From Mycobacterium decipiens (GTDB lineage: Bacteria > Actinomycetota > Actinomycetes > Mycobacteriales > Mycobacteriaceae), in assembly GCF_963853665.1 (NCBI RefSeq), contig NZ_OY970459.1, positions 2,914,001 to 2,978,000 on the forward strand: a stretch of 64,000 nucleotides of DNA, given 5' to 3'. Position numbers and translations under genes: made by a program. The notes under the pieces are model-generated. The model saw nothing but the letters and a program-made list of their open reading frames with translations, made no database searches and was not told where the DNA came from. The first letter of the stretch is position 1. Each line of letters opens with the position of its first letter. Below, in pieces: positions 7,448-15,973 of the stretch.

Positions 7448-8878
7448 ATGGACGGGCCTAAAGGTGGGCCTGAGCAAGCCCTCGAGGCCGATTACCTCGT
7501 AATAGGCGCCGGAGCGATGGGAATGGCGTTCACCGACACACTCATCACCGAATCCGATGCGCGCGTCGTCATTATCGACCGCGCGTGTCAACCCGGTGGG
7601 CATTGGACGACCGCTTACCCATTCGTCCGGCTGCACCAGCCCTCGGCGTACTACGGAGTCAATTCGAGGGCGTTGGGTCACAACACGATTGACTCCGTCG
7701 GTTGGAACCAAGGACTGAACGAACTCGCGACCGCCGGCGAAGTGTGCGCCTATTTCGATGCTGTAATGCAGCAGCAACTGCTCCCCACCGGGCGGGTTGA
7801 CTACTTCCCGATGACCGAGTATCTGGGCGACGGCCGGTTCCGGACATTGGCAGGCACCGAATACGCGGTCACGGTCAATCAGCGCATCGTCGATGCGACC
7901 TACCTGCGTGCCGTCGTACCATCGATGCGGCCCGCGCCGTACTCCGTCGCACCGGGAGTCGACTGCATCGCCCCAAACGAACTGCCGAAATTCGGCACCC
8001 GGAACCGGTACGTGGTCGTCGGTGCCGGCAAGACCGGCATGGATGTCTGTCTGTGGTTGCTCCGAAACGACGTCAGCCCGGACAGGCTGACCTGGATCAT
8101 GCCGCGCGATTCCTGGCTGATCGACCGGGCAACGCTGCAGCCCGGGCCGACTTTCATCAAGCAGTTCCGGGAAAGCTACGGCGCCACTCTCGAGGCAATC
8201 GGGGCCGCAACGTCCACCGACGATCTTTTCGACCGGCTGGAGACCGAAGGAACCCTGCTACGCCTTGACCGCTCGATACGTCCGAGCATGTATCGGTGTG
8301 CGACCGTGTCGCACCTCGAACTCGACCAGCTGCGCCGCATCCGCGACGTGGTCAGGATGGGCCACGTCCAACGCATCGACCCCACCACGATGGTGCTCGA
8401 CGGCGGATCGGTTCCCGCCACGCCCTCGGCCCTCTACATCGACTGCACCGCCGATGGAGCGCCACAACGTCCCGCCACGCCGGTTTTTGACACCGACCAC
8501 ATCACCTTGCAGGCGGTGCGCGGATGTCAACAGGTATTCAGCGCCGCGTTCATCGCGCACGTCGAATTCGCCTATACCGAGGATGCGGTGAAAAACGAAC
8601 TCTGTACCCCGATTCCACACCCAGACAGCGATCTGGATTGGATGCGTCTAATGCACGCCGATCTATGCAACTTTCAGCGCTGGTTGGACGACAACGACCT
8701 GACGGATTGGCTGAGTTCGGCGCGGCTGAACCTGCTCGCCGACCTGCTGCCGCCGCTGTCGCACAAGCCGCGGGTGCGCGAGCGGGTGGTGTCGATGTTC
8801 CAAAAGAGGTTGAGCACCTCCAGCGAGCAGCTGGAGAAACTGCTCGGCGCTACCGCCACAACAACCGACCAACGTTAG
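7448..8878 (+). CDS. FAD-dependent NAD(P)-binding oxidoreductase, Rv2000-like
   Basis: A 476-residue flavoprotein. The N-terminal dinucleotide fold is YLVIGAGAMGMAFTDTL, and an acidic residue ends strand 2 (VVIIDRACQPGGHW, with the GGxW of flavin monooxygenases). A second Rossmann motif, YVVVGAGKTGMDVCLWLL, fits NADPH binding, so a monooxygenase-like reaction is likely; the substrate is unknown. ATG 7448 is preceded by AAAGGAGAGC; the longer open frame from 7373 lacks a ribosome site. It is followed after 9 bases by the thioesterase-like gene and then fabG3, matching the M. tuberculosis order Rv2000-Rv2001-Rv2002, so a role in lipid or steroid-like metabolism is inferred. Confidence 0.75.
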   Translation: MDGPKGGPEQALEADYLVIGAGAMGMAFTDTLITESDARVVIIDRACQPGGHWTTAYPFVRLHQPSAYYGVNSRALGHNTIDSVGWNQGLNELATAGEVCAYFDAVMQQQLLPTGRVDYFPMTEYLGDGRFRTLAGTEYAVTVNQRIVDATYLRAVVPSMRPAPYSVAPGVDCIAPNELPKFGTRNRYVVVGAGKTGMDVCLWLLRNDVSPDRLTWIMPRDSWLIDRATLQPGPTFIKQFRESYGATLEAIGAATSTDDLFDRLETEGTLLRLDRSIRPSMYRCATVSHLELDQLRRIRDVVRMGHVQRIDPTTMVLDGGSVPATPSALYIDCTADGAPQRPATPVFDTDHITLQAVRGCQQVFSAAFIAHVEFAYTEDAVKNELCTPIPHPDSDLDWMRLMHADLCNFQRWLDDNDLTDWLSSARLNLLADLLPPLSHKPRVRERVVSMFQKRLSTSSEQLEKLLGATATTTDQR

Positions 8879-8887
8879 GAAGCGTCC

Positions 8888-9640
8888 GTGGCCCACAACC
8901 CCGATGTCGACCTGCCGCTTGTCCAGCGACCCGACGCGGGATACGTCTACCGAACGAGTTGGCGACTGGCCACAACTGACATTGACGAGCAGATGAGGCT
9001 GCGCCTCGACGGTGTCGCGCGCTACATCCAAGAGGTCGGCGCCGAGCACCTCGCCGATGCCCACCTGGCGGATGTCCATCCGCATTGGATCGTCCTACGC
9101 ACGGTCGTTGACATTATCGAACCGATTGAGCTGCCCAGCGACATCACCTTTCACCGGTGGTGCGCAGCGCTTTCCACCAGGTGGTGCAACATGCGTGTTC
9201 AGCTCGAGGGTTCCGCTGGCGGGCGAATCGAAACCGAAGGGTTCTGGATCTGCGTGAACAAGGACACCCTGACACCGTCCCGCCTCACCGATGAGTGCAT
9301 CGCACGTTTCGGCAGCACCACCGACAACCACCGGCTCAAGTGGCGCCCATGGCTCACCGGGCCGGTCATGGACGGTACCGAAACCCCATTTCCCTTGCGT
9401 CGCACGGATATTGACCCCTTTGAGCATGTCAACAACACCATCTACTGGCATGGTGTGCACGAGATCCTGTGCCAGGTCCCCACCCTGACGGCGCCCTACC
9501 GGGCCGTGCTCGAGTACCGCAGCCCCATCAAGTTTGGTGAACCGCTGACCGTCCGCTCCGAGCGACGCGACGACGTCGTGCACATGCACTTCGTCGTCGG
9601 GGACGACGTGCGTGCGGCAGCTCTGCTACGCAAGCTGTAA
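8888..9640 (+). CDS. Acyl-ACP thioesterase-family protein, Rv2001-like
   Basis: A 250-residue protein with two hotdog folds in tandem, the architecture of bacterial relatives of plant FatA/FatB acyl-ACP thioesterases. The first half has the typical N-terminal strand RTSWRLATTDIDEQMRL and helix GVARYIQEVGAEHLADA. The second half has DIDPFEHVNNTIYWHGVHE, the D-x-x-x-H-x-N-N-x-x-Y-W catalytic-region motif of the family. It would release fatty acids from acyl carrier protein in the cytosol; its chain-length preference cannot be read. The GTG start at 8888 lies shortly after an AGGAAGCGTCC sequence that overlaps the end of the preceding gene. It sits between the flavoprotein and FabG3. Confidence 0.82.
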   Translation: MAHNPDVDLPLVQRPDAGYVYRTSWRLATTDIDEQMRLRLDGVARYIQEVGAEHLADAHLADVHPHWIVLRTVVDIIEPIELPSDITFHRWCAALSTRWCNMRVQLEGSAGGRIETEGFWICVNKDTLTPSRLTDECIARFGSTTDNHRLKWRPWLTGPVMDGTETPFPLRRTDIDPFEHVNNTIYWHGVHEILCQVPTLTAPYRAVLEYRSPIKFGEPLTVRSERRDDVVHMHFVVGDDVRAAALLRKL

Positions 9641-9685
9641 GCATGAACTAGGTTCCGTAACGCAATGCAGCGACGAGGAGAACCC

Positions 9686-10468
9686 ATGACTGGACGATTG
9701 GCCGGAAAAGTTGCGCTGGTTAGCGGCGGCGCGCGCGGTATGGGCGCTTCGCATGTTCGGGCGATGGTGACCGAAGGGGCCAAGGTCGTATTCGGCGACA
9801 TCCTCGACGAGGAGGGCAATGCCGTCGCCACCGAGCTGGGCAACGCGGCGAGGTATGTCCACCTCGACGTCACCCAACCCACACAGTGGACGGCTGCGGT
9901 AGACACCGCCGTCACGGCGTTCGGTGGACTGCACGTGCTGGTCAACAACGCCGGCATCCTGAACATCGGGACCATTGAGGACTACGCACTGACCGAATGG
10001 CAACGGATCCTCGACGTTAACCTGACCGGGGTCTTCCTGGGCATCCGCGCTGCCGTCCAGCCGATGAAAGAAGCTGGTCGCGGCTCCATCATCAACATTT
10101 CGTCGATCGAGGGGCTGGCCGGCACCATCGCCTGCCATGGTTATACCGCCACCAAGTTCGCCGTGCGTGGGCTGACCAAGTCGACGGCTCTGGAGTTGGG
10201 CCCCAGCGGAATTCGGGTCAACTCGATTCACCCCGGATTGGTCAAGACGCCGATGACCGACTGGGTCCCCGACGACCTCTTCCAGACCGCACTGGGCCGC
10301 GCCGCCCAACCCGTGGAGGTGTCCAACCTCGTCGTCTACCTCGCCAGCGACGAGTCAAGCTATTCCACCGGCTCGGAATTCGTGGTCGACGGCGGGACCG
10401 TGGCTGGTCTGGCGCATAGGGACTTCGGTGCCGTCGAGGTGTCCGCGCAGCCGGAATGGGTGACGTAG
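9686..10468 (+). CDS. fabG3: Short-chain dehydrogenase FabG3 (20-beta-hydroxysteroid dehydrogenase-like)
   Basis: A classical short-chain dehydrogenase of 260 residues. The cofactor motif is SGGARGMGASH, NNAG appears as VLVNNAGILNIG, the catalytic Ser is in IINISSIEGL, and Tyr and Lys are in YTATKFAVRGLTK. Orthologue of Rv2002, which reduces 20-ketosteroids with NADH and has been crystallised. ATG 9686 follows GAGGAGAA; the longer open frame from 9665 adds seven residues without a better site. Third gene of the plus-strand cluster with the flavoprotein and thioesterase. Confidence 0.92.
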   Translation: MTGRLAGKVALVSGGARGMGASHVRAMVTEGAKVVFGDILDEEGNAVATELGNAARYVHLDVTQPTQWTAAVDTAVTAFGGLHVLVNNAGILNIGTIEDYALTEWQRILDVNLTGVFLGIRAAVQPMKEAGRGSIINISSIEGLAGTIACHGYTATKFAVRGLTKSTALELGPSGIRVNSIHPGLVKTPMTDWVPDDLFQTALGRAAQPVEVSNLVVYLASDESSYSTGSEFVVDGGTVAGLAHRDFGAVEVSAQPEWVT

Positions 10469-10524
10469 TCGGCGGGCGACGAAAGCAGGCGGACGTTGGG
10501 ATTTGACACGCCGATTGGCAGGCG

Positions 10525-11820
10525 ATGACCGACCACACCAAGCGACCGGTCCGCGATTTCGCGGTGGATTTCTACCGCGTCCTGGGGGTGATCCTGATCG
10601 TGCTGGGCCACTGGCTGGCCGCCGCGGTGACCTATGACGATGGACATTTCGGTCGGGAGAACCCGCTCCTCGACCAGCCCTGGACGCAGTACCTGACCTG
10701 GATTTTCCAGGCGGTTCCGGTGTTTTTCCTGGTCGCCGGCTACGCCGCCGCGGTGTCCTGGGCGCATCGGCGCGACACCGACGGTTTCTCACGCCAGGCC
10801 TGGCTGCGGCATCGACTGGCCCGGGTTCTGGGACCAACGGCCGTGTACCTGGGGCTGGTGTCGGTGGTTGTGGTGGCTCTCGACGTCTCCGGCGTGGCCG
10901 GCTCCGCGCTGGAGTATGCGGGTTGGGCGCTGGCAATGCAGCTGTGGTTCCTCGCCATCTACCTGGTGGTGGTGTCCTTGACGCCCATCGCCGTTGCCGC
11001 GCATAACCGTTGGGGACTTCTGGCGCCGGGTGCGCTGGTGGTGGGGGCCGTGGCGATCGACGTCGCGGCCGTCGGCTGCCAGGTGCCCTACATCGGGTGG
11101 CTGAACTACGTGCTGTGCTGGGGGACGCTCTACCAACTGGGAATCGCTTGGCACGAACGGCTGCTGACCGGGTCCAAGCCCATGCTGATCGCTGCGGGGT
11201 CGGCGCTCACGCTGGCACTGCTGATCTGGCTGGGGCCCTACCCCGTCAGCATGATCCGCGTTGCCGGCCAACCGGTCCACAACACGACGCCACCCACGGT
11301 TGCGTTGCTGGCGTTCGGATGTGCGCAGACCGGTCTGGCGATGACGGTCGCGCCAGCGGTCAATCGCGCGCTGCGCTCGCGCCGCGTTCAACGAGTGATA
11401 TCGGTAGCCAACGCCAACGTGATGGCCCTATACCTGTGGCACTTGGTGCCCGTTGTGATCGTGGCGATTGTTGGCTACCCGGCCGGACTGTTCCCGCATC
11501 CGGTCGAGGGAACCGGGGCGTGGTGGCTGTTCCGGCTGGAGTGGGTGGTCATCCTCAGCCTCGTGACAGCCGTCGAGATGGCTGTGTTGTGGTGGCGCAG
11601 GCGGCTTTTCGCGGCCCCACTGCCGCTGGTCGACGTGCCGTTTAGCGAACGTCGGGCCGAACCGATCCTGCTGGCCGGCGCCGCGATGGCGACGTATGGC
11701 CTGGCGTTCTTCGCCGCCAAAGGCTTCGCCCCAGCCGGGCACTTTCCGTGGGTGAGTGCACTGGTGTTCGCCGTCGGAGTGGTTCTGGTGGCGTTGCGTC
11801 CCACCAGGGTCAGCGGATAG
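10525..11820 (+). CDS. Integral membrane acyltransferase 3 family protein
   Basis: A 431-residue polytopic membrane protein with around ten hydrophobic segments. The N-terminus RDFAVDFYRVLGVILIVLGHW carries the arginine/histidine pair of the acyltransferase-3 (OafA/NolL/NodX) family, and FQAVPVFFLVAGYAAAVSW is its typical second helix. These enzymes O-acylate surface sugars or lipids using cytosolic acyl-CoA. The C-terminal region adds two more membrane segments after a basic WWRRRLF loop. The ATG at 10525 is 56 bases after fabG3 with no strong ribosome site, so a slightly different start is possible. The acceptor is unknown. Confidence 0.8.
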   Translation: MTDHTKRPVRDFAVDFYRVLGVILIVLGHWLAAAVTYDDGHFGRENPLLDQPWTQYLTWIFQAVPVFFLVAGYAAAVSWAHRRDTDGFSRQAWLRHRLARVLGPTAVYLGLVSVVVVALDVSGVAGSALEYAGWALAMQLWFLAIYLVVVSLTPIAVAAHNRWGLLAPGALVVGAVAIDVAAVGCQVPYIGWLNYVLCWGTLYQLGIAWHERLLTGSKPMLIAAGSALTLALLIWLGPYPVSMIRVAGQPVHNTTPPTVALLAFGCAQTGLAMTVAPAVNRALRSRRVQRVISVANANVMALYLWHLVPVVIVAIVGYPAGLFPHPVEGTGAWWLFRLEWVVILSLVTAVEMAVLWWRRRLFAAPLPLVDVPFSERRAEPILLAGAAMATYGLAFFAAKGFAPAGHFPWVSALVFAVGVVLVALRPTRVSG

Positions 11821-12328
11821 TGCCGCCGACGTTCCAACACGAAAGTTATTACCTACACGCTACTAAAATGTAACTCATTGCAGCATTGACAAATGGATGT
11901 GCCCATATGACAATCAGCGCTGTTATTTGGCGATAGGTATGGTCAGCCGAAGTTGCTTATGCACGGCTGAAGCCTGCTCACGAATATCGCTATCCAATTG
12001 TGGGAATTGGGTCAAGTTGGTGCCAAATACCGCGGTGAGTGAAACACCGAGATCGTCGGGCGCCGGGTCGGCCGTGGCAAGTCGTGCGCCACGTCGCGCG
12101 GGTCATGCGAATAGCTCTGTACTCCAAAAGATTTGATGTCGGGTGAGGGGCACAAGCAACCAGGCCGGCGCAAACCGGCCCGGACCGCGAGCGCAGCTGC
12201 CCACATTTCGACCTGAAGCCGGGTAAAACCGCAGATCAGCCGCCCGCGATGGTGCCGACGACCGGTCGCGTGGTCGAGGTCGGGCCAAATGGCGCCGGAC
12301 ACATTTTGGATGCACCAACAACGCGTTA
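11821..12328. other. AT-richer intergenic stretch of about 500 bp
   Basis: No intact gene between the acyltransferase and the UbiB-like gene. The first 100 bases are unusually AT-rich for this genome, with TTGACA at 11886-11891 followed 17 bases later by GACAAT, a possible promoter with no clear gene. A minus-strand gene remnant (11923-12114) occupies the middle. The 79-codon plus-strand frame at 11897 lacks a ribosome site and family features. Confidence 0.4.
11923..12114 (-). pseudogene. Possible 3' remnant of a degraded gene
   Basis: One minus-strand frame runs without a start codon from a TGA near 12114 to TAA at 11923-11925. It has protein-like composition, including DDLGVSLTAVFGTNLTQF and a helical end REQASAVHKQLRLTIPIAK. 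I do not recognise the family. With no start and a stop just upstream, it is best read as the end of a lost gene. Confidence 0.3.
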
Positions 12329-12358
12329 TTGACGACTGCGCAACTAGCGTCCTAGCAT
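12329..12358 (+). promoter_or_regulatory. Predicted SigA-type promoter for the UbiB-P450 operon
   Basis: TTGACG at 12329-12334 and TAGCAT at 12353-12358, with an 18-base spacer, fit a vegetative mycobacterial promoter. The 5' leader would be about 45 bases and includes TAAGGAG at 12398-12404 before the ATG at 12410. Confidence 0.4.
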
Positions 12359-12409
12359 CACATCGAATAACTTCAGTTCCTGGGGGCAGACCCGCCGTAA
12401 GGAGTCACG

Positions 12410-13822
12410 ATGCCGGGCGGTGACCACCATTTGCCCCAAGGGCGACTCCGGCGCACTATCCCGTTGGCCGGGTTCACGGCGCGCGCCACTAGCGGGCGAC
12501 TGGTTGCTGGTCTCCGGGAGAAAACCGGTAGCGCGGGTGCTGTTGCCCGGTTTCACGAGCAAACTGCGGAGTCCTACGCGGAGTTGCTCGGCCACTCCAA
12601 GGGCGTGCTGATGAAGGCCGGGCAGATCTTCTCCATGGTGGACGCCGGTTCGGTGAGCGATGGGAGACTCGCGCCCTACCAGAAGGCGCTGACCCGGCTG
12701 CAGGCCGAGGCGCCACCCATGGACCCCGGCCTGGCCAGGGACGTCCTGCTCGCCGATCTGGGCCGACCGATCGAGTCGGTGTTCGCCGAGTTCAATGACC
12801 AGCCCTTGGCGGCGGCTTCCATCGGACAGGTGCATCGCGCGGTGCTGCACGACGGCCGGCAGGTGGCTGTCAAGATCCAGTATCCCGGTGTCGGCGACGC
12901 AATCCGGCAAGACTTATCCAACACCGAACTCTTCGCGACGTTTTTCCGATTCGTGACCAAGACCGCGGGTATCGAGGTGTACCGAGACCTGGGCGTGTGG
13001 ACAGAGGAGATCAAGGCACGTATCGCCGAGGAAACCGACTACCGGCACGAAGCCGTCAACATCACCACCTTCCACCAGCTCTATCGCGATCATCCGTTCA
13101 TCCGGATACCGGAAGTGATCCACGAACTGTCCAGTAACCGGGTTCTGACCATGACGTATCTGGATGGGCTGGACTGGCCCGCCGCCCAGGACGCCGACCA
13201 GGATCTCAAGAACAAGTGGGCCGAGGTCATTCTGCGGTTCGTGATGGCTTCCTACCGGCACGCGAATCTTTTCCATGCCGACCCGCATCCGGGTAACTAC
13301 CGCTTCGGCAGCGACGGAACCGTGGGATTCCTCGACTTCGGCTGCGTTAAGGTCCTGGATGAGCAGCTGCGGCGAAACGGCGTCGCCTTGCTTCGCGCGG
13401 GGATAGAAGGACGCAAGCATGATCTGCGTGACCAGATGGTGAAAATCGGGTTTTTTAGCCATGATTCGACGATCACCAGCGAAGAGGCGTATGACTGGTA
13501 CGCCGACATCATTTATGAAGCGCTGGCACCGCAGCCGGTCACGTATACACCAGAAACCTCAAGCCGGGCCATTCATGCACTGATCGATGTCCGTTCGCAA
13601 GACCATATTCTTCGCCGCATGTCGGTGCCGGGAGATTTGGTGTTCACGACACGAATCAACCTGAGCGTCAACACAATATGTGCGGCATTGCGGGCAACCG
13701 TCGACGCCCGGTCAATGATTGACGAGATGGATGGCGTCTGCGCGCCGATCACACCGCTGGGGAGGCAGCACGACGCCTGGGTACGTCAACGCGGTCTGCC
13801 ATACGGATTGGAGCCCCGATGA
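12410..13822 (+). CDS. ABC1/UbiB-family atypical protein kinase-like protein
   Basis: A 470-residue member of the UbiB/COQ8 family. Diagnostic features are the KxGQ motif (LMKAGQIFSM), the alanine-rich loop replacing the P-loop (AAASIGQVHRAVL), the VAIK-type lysine (QVAVKIQYP), the catalytic loop HADPHPGNYRF and the metal-binding FLDFGCVK. Members have ATPase rather than ordinary kinase activity and support quinone or isoprenoid-lipid metabolism; the mycobacterial target is unknown. Start ATG 12410 has TAAGGAG. The stop overlaps the P450 start (ATGA, 13819-13822), so the pair is co-translated and a shared lipid or quinone substrate is plausible. Confidence 0.88.
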   Translation: MPGGDHHLPQGRLRRTIPLAGFTARATSGRLVAGLREKTGSAGAVARFHEQTAESYAELLGHSKGVLMKAGQIFSMVDAGSVSDGRLAPYQKALTRLQAEAPPMDPGLARDVLLADLGRPIESVFAEFNDQPLAAASIGQVHRAVLHDGRQVAVKIQYPGVGDAIRQDLSNTELFATFFRFVTKTAGIEVYRDLGVWTEEIKARIAEETDYRHEAVNITTFHQLYRDHPFIRIPEVIHELSSNRVLTMTYLDGLDWPAAQDADQDLKNKWAEVILRFVMASYRHANLFHADPHPGNYRFGSDGTVGFLDFGCVKVLDEQLRRNGVALLRAGIEGRKHDLRDQMVKIGFFSHDSTITSEEAYDWYADIIYEALAPQPVTYTPETSSRAIHALIDVRSQDHILRRMSVPGDLVFTTRINLSVNTICAALRATVDARSMIDEMDGVCAPITPLGRQHDAWVRQRGLPYGLEPR

Positions 13823-15006
13823 CCACCACTGACATCTCACCAGCTCTAGATATAGAGTGGGATCCCGCCAATCCGCACGAGTATTACGCGCGACGCCGAC
13901 TCGAGGGAGATGTCGTCTGGCACGACGGCCTACAGATCTGGCTTGTTCTCGGCTATCACGCTGGCCACGAAGTTCTCAGGGGATCGGGATGGATCAGCAA
14001 CATAATGGCGAATCCCACGGTGTACGAAGCTATTTCGCCCACATTCGACGCCAAGATGCTTGACAAGTTCATCCTGTTCGCCGATGGCGAAATTCACGCT
14101 CGGCTGCGCAGGGCGGTCCGCGACGTGTTCACTCGGACATTCGTGACCGGGATGCGTCCCGGAGTGGAAGCCATCGTCTCTGGGCTGGTCAGCCATCCCG
14201 AACCTCAGGCGGTTTTTGACTTCATGACCGAAATCGCCTTGCCCATGCCGGCCGCCGTTATCGGGGAATGGCTGAGTTTGGATGCCCGCAGTTCGCGATT
14301 TCTAAACGATCACATTTCCGTCATAGTTCGGATGCTCCAAGTACTCGCCGATGCCGAGGAAGTCGCCAAAGGCATAACCGCCTTGACTTCCGTTTTCATG
14401 GACATCCTTCCGCTGGCCGCCGATCGCCGTGCCCACCCCGGAGACGACTTGCTCAGTCACATCGCCTCCGATCCTGACCTCGAGCTTGACGACGTCGTCA
14501 TCACCGCTATCCTCATCGCCGTCGCAGGCCGCGAAACCACCGCGAACCTACTCGGAGCAGCACTGGTTCGGCTGCTCACGCCCGAACCCGACGGCACTCG
14601 CCTGATCGATAACGTCGACCCCGCCGATCCGTCAGTGGTCACCGAACTCATGCGGCTCGATGCATCCGTGCAAAGCGCGGGGCGCACGGCCACCCAGGAT
14701 CACGTCATCGGCGGCGTCGAGATTGCGCAGGGCCAACAAGTAGCCGTCATCATCCCGGCGGCCAACCGCGACCCCAACGTCTACGATGAGCCGAGCCAAT
14801 TCCGCCCAAACCGCCAGGGACCCGCACCCCTAACGTTCGGCCACGGCGCGCACTATTGCGTGGGTGCCGCCCTGGCACGACTCGAACTCACGGCGGCACT
14901 GTGCGAGATTTTCGCCCGTGAACCGTCGTTGGCGGGGCCACCGATCTGGACCGACATCGCGGCAATCCGTGGGCCACAAACAGTCCCCATGATCTTCCAC
15001 CGCTAA
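13819..15006 (+). CDS. Cytochrome P450
   Basis: A 395-residue soluble bacterial P450. The heme ligand loop is TFGHGAHYCVGAALARLE (FGxGxHxCxG complete), the I-helix oxygen-activation motif is AVAGRETTANLL, and the ExxR motif is in VTELMRLDAS, where the canonical Arg is preceded by Met-Arg (E-L-M-R). It would hydroxylate a hydrophobic substrate using ferredoxin; the FdxA gene lies 3.7 kb away, though pairing is not shown. ATG overlaps the UbiB stop. The CYP family cannot be named from motifs alone. Confidence 0.92.
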   Translation: MTTTDISPALDIEWDPANPHEYYARRRLEGDVVWHDGLQIWLVLGYHAGHEVLRGSGWISNIMANPTVYEAISPTFDAKMLDKFILFADGEIHARLRRAVRDVFTRTFVTGMRPGVEAIVSGLVSHPEPQAVFDFMTEIALPMPAAVIGEWLSLDARSSRFLNDHISVIVRMLQVLADAEEVAKGITALTSVFMDILPLAADRRAHPGDDLLSHIASDPDLELDDVVITAILIAVAGRETTANLLGAALVRLLTPEPDGTRLIDNVDPADPSVVTELMRLDASVQSAGRTATQDHVIGGVEIAQGQQVAVIIPAANRDPNVYDEPSQFRPNRQGPAPLTFGHGAHYCVGAALARLELTAALCEIFAREPSLAGPPIWTDIAAIRGPQTVPMIFHR

Positions 15007-15141
15007 CGCGTGTCAGGCCGCGGCGGTTGATTACCCAGCGGGCGGGTGGGCGACGCCACAAATCTGAACAATCGGGGGACACGGTGTTCATCCCCTTCGT
15101 GTCCAATCAGTTGACAGCCGGCATCGAAGCGTAGCGGCAAC

Positions 15142-15161
15142 ATGGGGTCGTAGCTCCCAAC
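15142..15161 (+). promoter_or_regulatory. Candidate DosR box upstream of the GTP-cyclohydrolase-like gene
   Basis: ATGGGGTCGTAGCTCCCAAC matches the DosR consensus at GGG, the central T-A, TCCC and flanking A positions. It lies about 30-50 bases before the translated region. This would put the gene under hypoxia control with the next block. Confidence 0.4.
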
Positions 15162-15189
15162 AGAGACTCGCAAGCAGGAAGGTTGCCCC

Positions 15190-15222
15190 GTGAACGTTGT
15201 GGCCGTGGCGTCGGCAACATGA
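15190..15222 (+). other. Possible 10-codon leader peptide overlapping the next start
   Basis: GTG at 15190 follows AGGAAGG at good spacing, reads ten codons (VNVVAVASAT) and ends in a TGA that overlaps the ATG at 15219 as ATGA. This would couple translation of the leader to the cyclohydrolase-like gene. Chance occurrence cannot be excluded. Confidence 0.25.
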
Positions 15223-15947
15223 CCGCATTCCCGTCGGCCCCGCGCCAGTCCAACTATCAGATGCCGCCATGGGGTGAGAGCGCCTGGGCAATGACCGATG
15301 AGATGGCACATGCACCTGCGGCCCCGTATTCAGGGGGTTTCGGCTACCGGTCGGCGGATCCCGCGCCATGGTACGTCAACGCCAACAATCGCGACAACGC
15401 TGTGGAGCGGGCCGTGCAACAGCTCCTGGACGCGCTAGGGGTGGACGAGGGCGAACACACCGCCCAAACGCCGGCGCGCGTGGCAGCCGCATGGCGCGAC
15501 ATGTTGTGGGGATACGACGAGATTCCGGAAGACCACCTCGACACCGACCTTCCCGCACCGGACGACTCGGGCCTGATCGTCATGCACGGCATCTCGTTCG
15601 CTTCCACCTGCGCCCGCGATCTGTTGCCCTTCGCGGGTACCGCCACTGTTGCCTATCGCCCGCACCCGGGCCAGCGTGTCGTGGGCCTATCCAAGCTGGC
15701 CCGGCTGGTTCACGGGTACGCAGCGCGCCTGCAGGTACAGGAACGCATCGCGCACCAGGCCACTGCGGGGATCATGCGCAAGCTCAACCCGTCCGGTGCC
15801 ATGTGTGTCATCACGGCGCGACACGACTGCATGAGACTGCATGGGGTGGGTGAGCCGGCCGCCCAGGCGACCACCGAGGCCCGCAAGGGCGTGTGGCTGG
15901 ATCACGAGATGGCACTTGTCCATCGCCTGCACGCCGACAACCGGTGA
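15219..15947 (+). CDS. GTP cyclohydrolase I-like protein with altered active site
   Basis: The C-terminal 180 residues have the FolE (GTP cyclohydrolase I) fold signature: VERAVQQLLDALGVDEGEHT, TPARVAAAWRDMLWGY, VVGLSKLARLVHGYA and LQVQERIAHQ. The catalytic zinc motif of FolE is STC-E-H-H. Here it is STCARDLLPF, so the first zinc cysteine remains but both histidines (E. coli His112 and zinc ligand His113) are Arg and Asp. The second zinc cysteine is kept in HDCMRLHGV. It is therefore a paralogue that may lack normal activity or do another reaction. The N-terminal 45 residues are Pro/Ala/Tyr-rich. Start ATG 15219 is coupled to a leader; TTG 15183 is possible. It is convergent with the kinase-like gene. 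Confidence 0.75.
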   Translation: MTAFPSAPRQSNYQMPPWGESAWAMTDEMAHAPAAPYSGGFGYRSADPAPWYVNANNRDNAVERAVQQLLDALGVDEGEHTAQTPARVAAAWRDMLWGYDEIPEDHLDTDLPAPDDSGLIVMHGISFASTCARDLLPFAGTATVAYRPHPGQRVVGLSKLARLVHGYAARLQVQERIAHQATAGIMRKLNPSGAMCVITARHDCMRLHGVGEPAAQATTEARKGVWLDHEMALVHRLHADNR

Positions 15948-15973
15948 GTCGGAGCGCTGTCCCCGCGGCGTGC

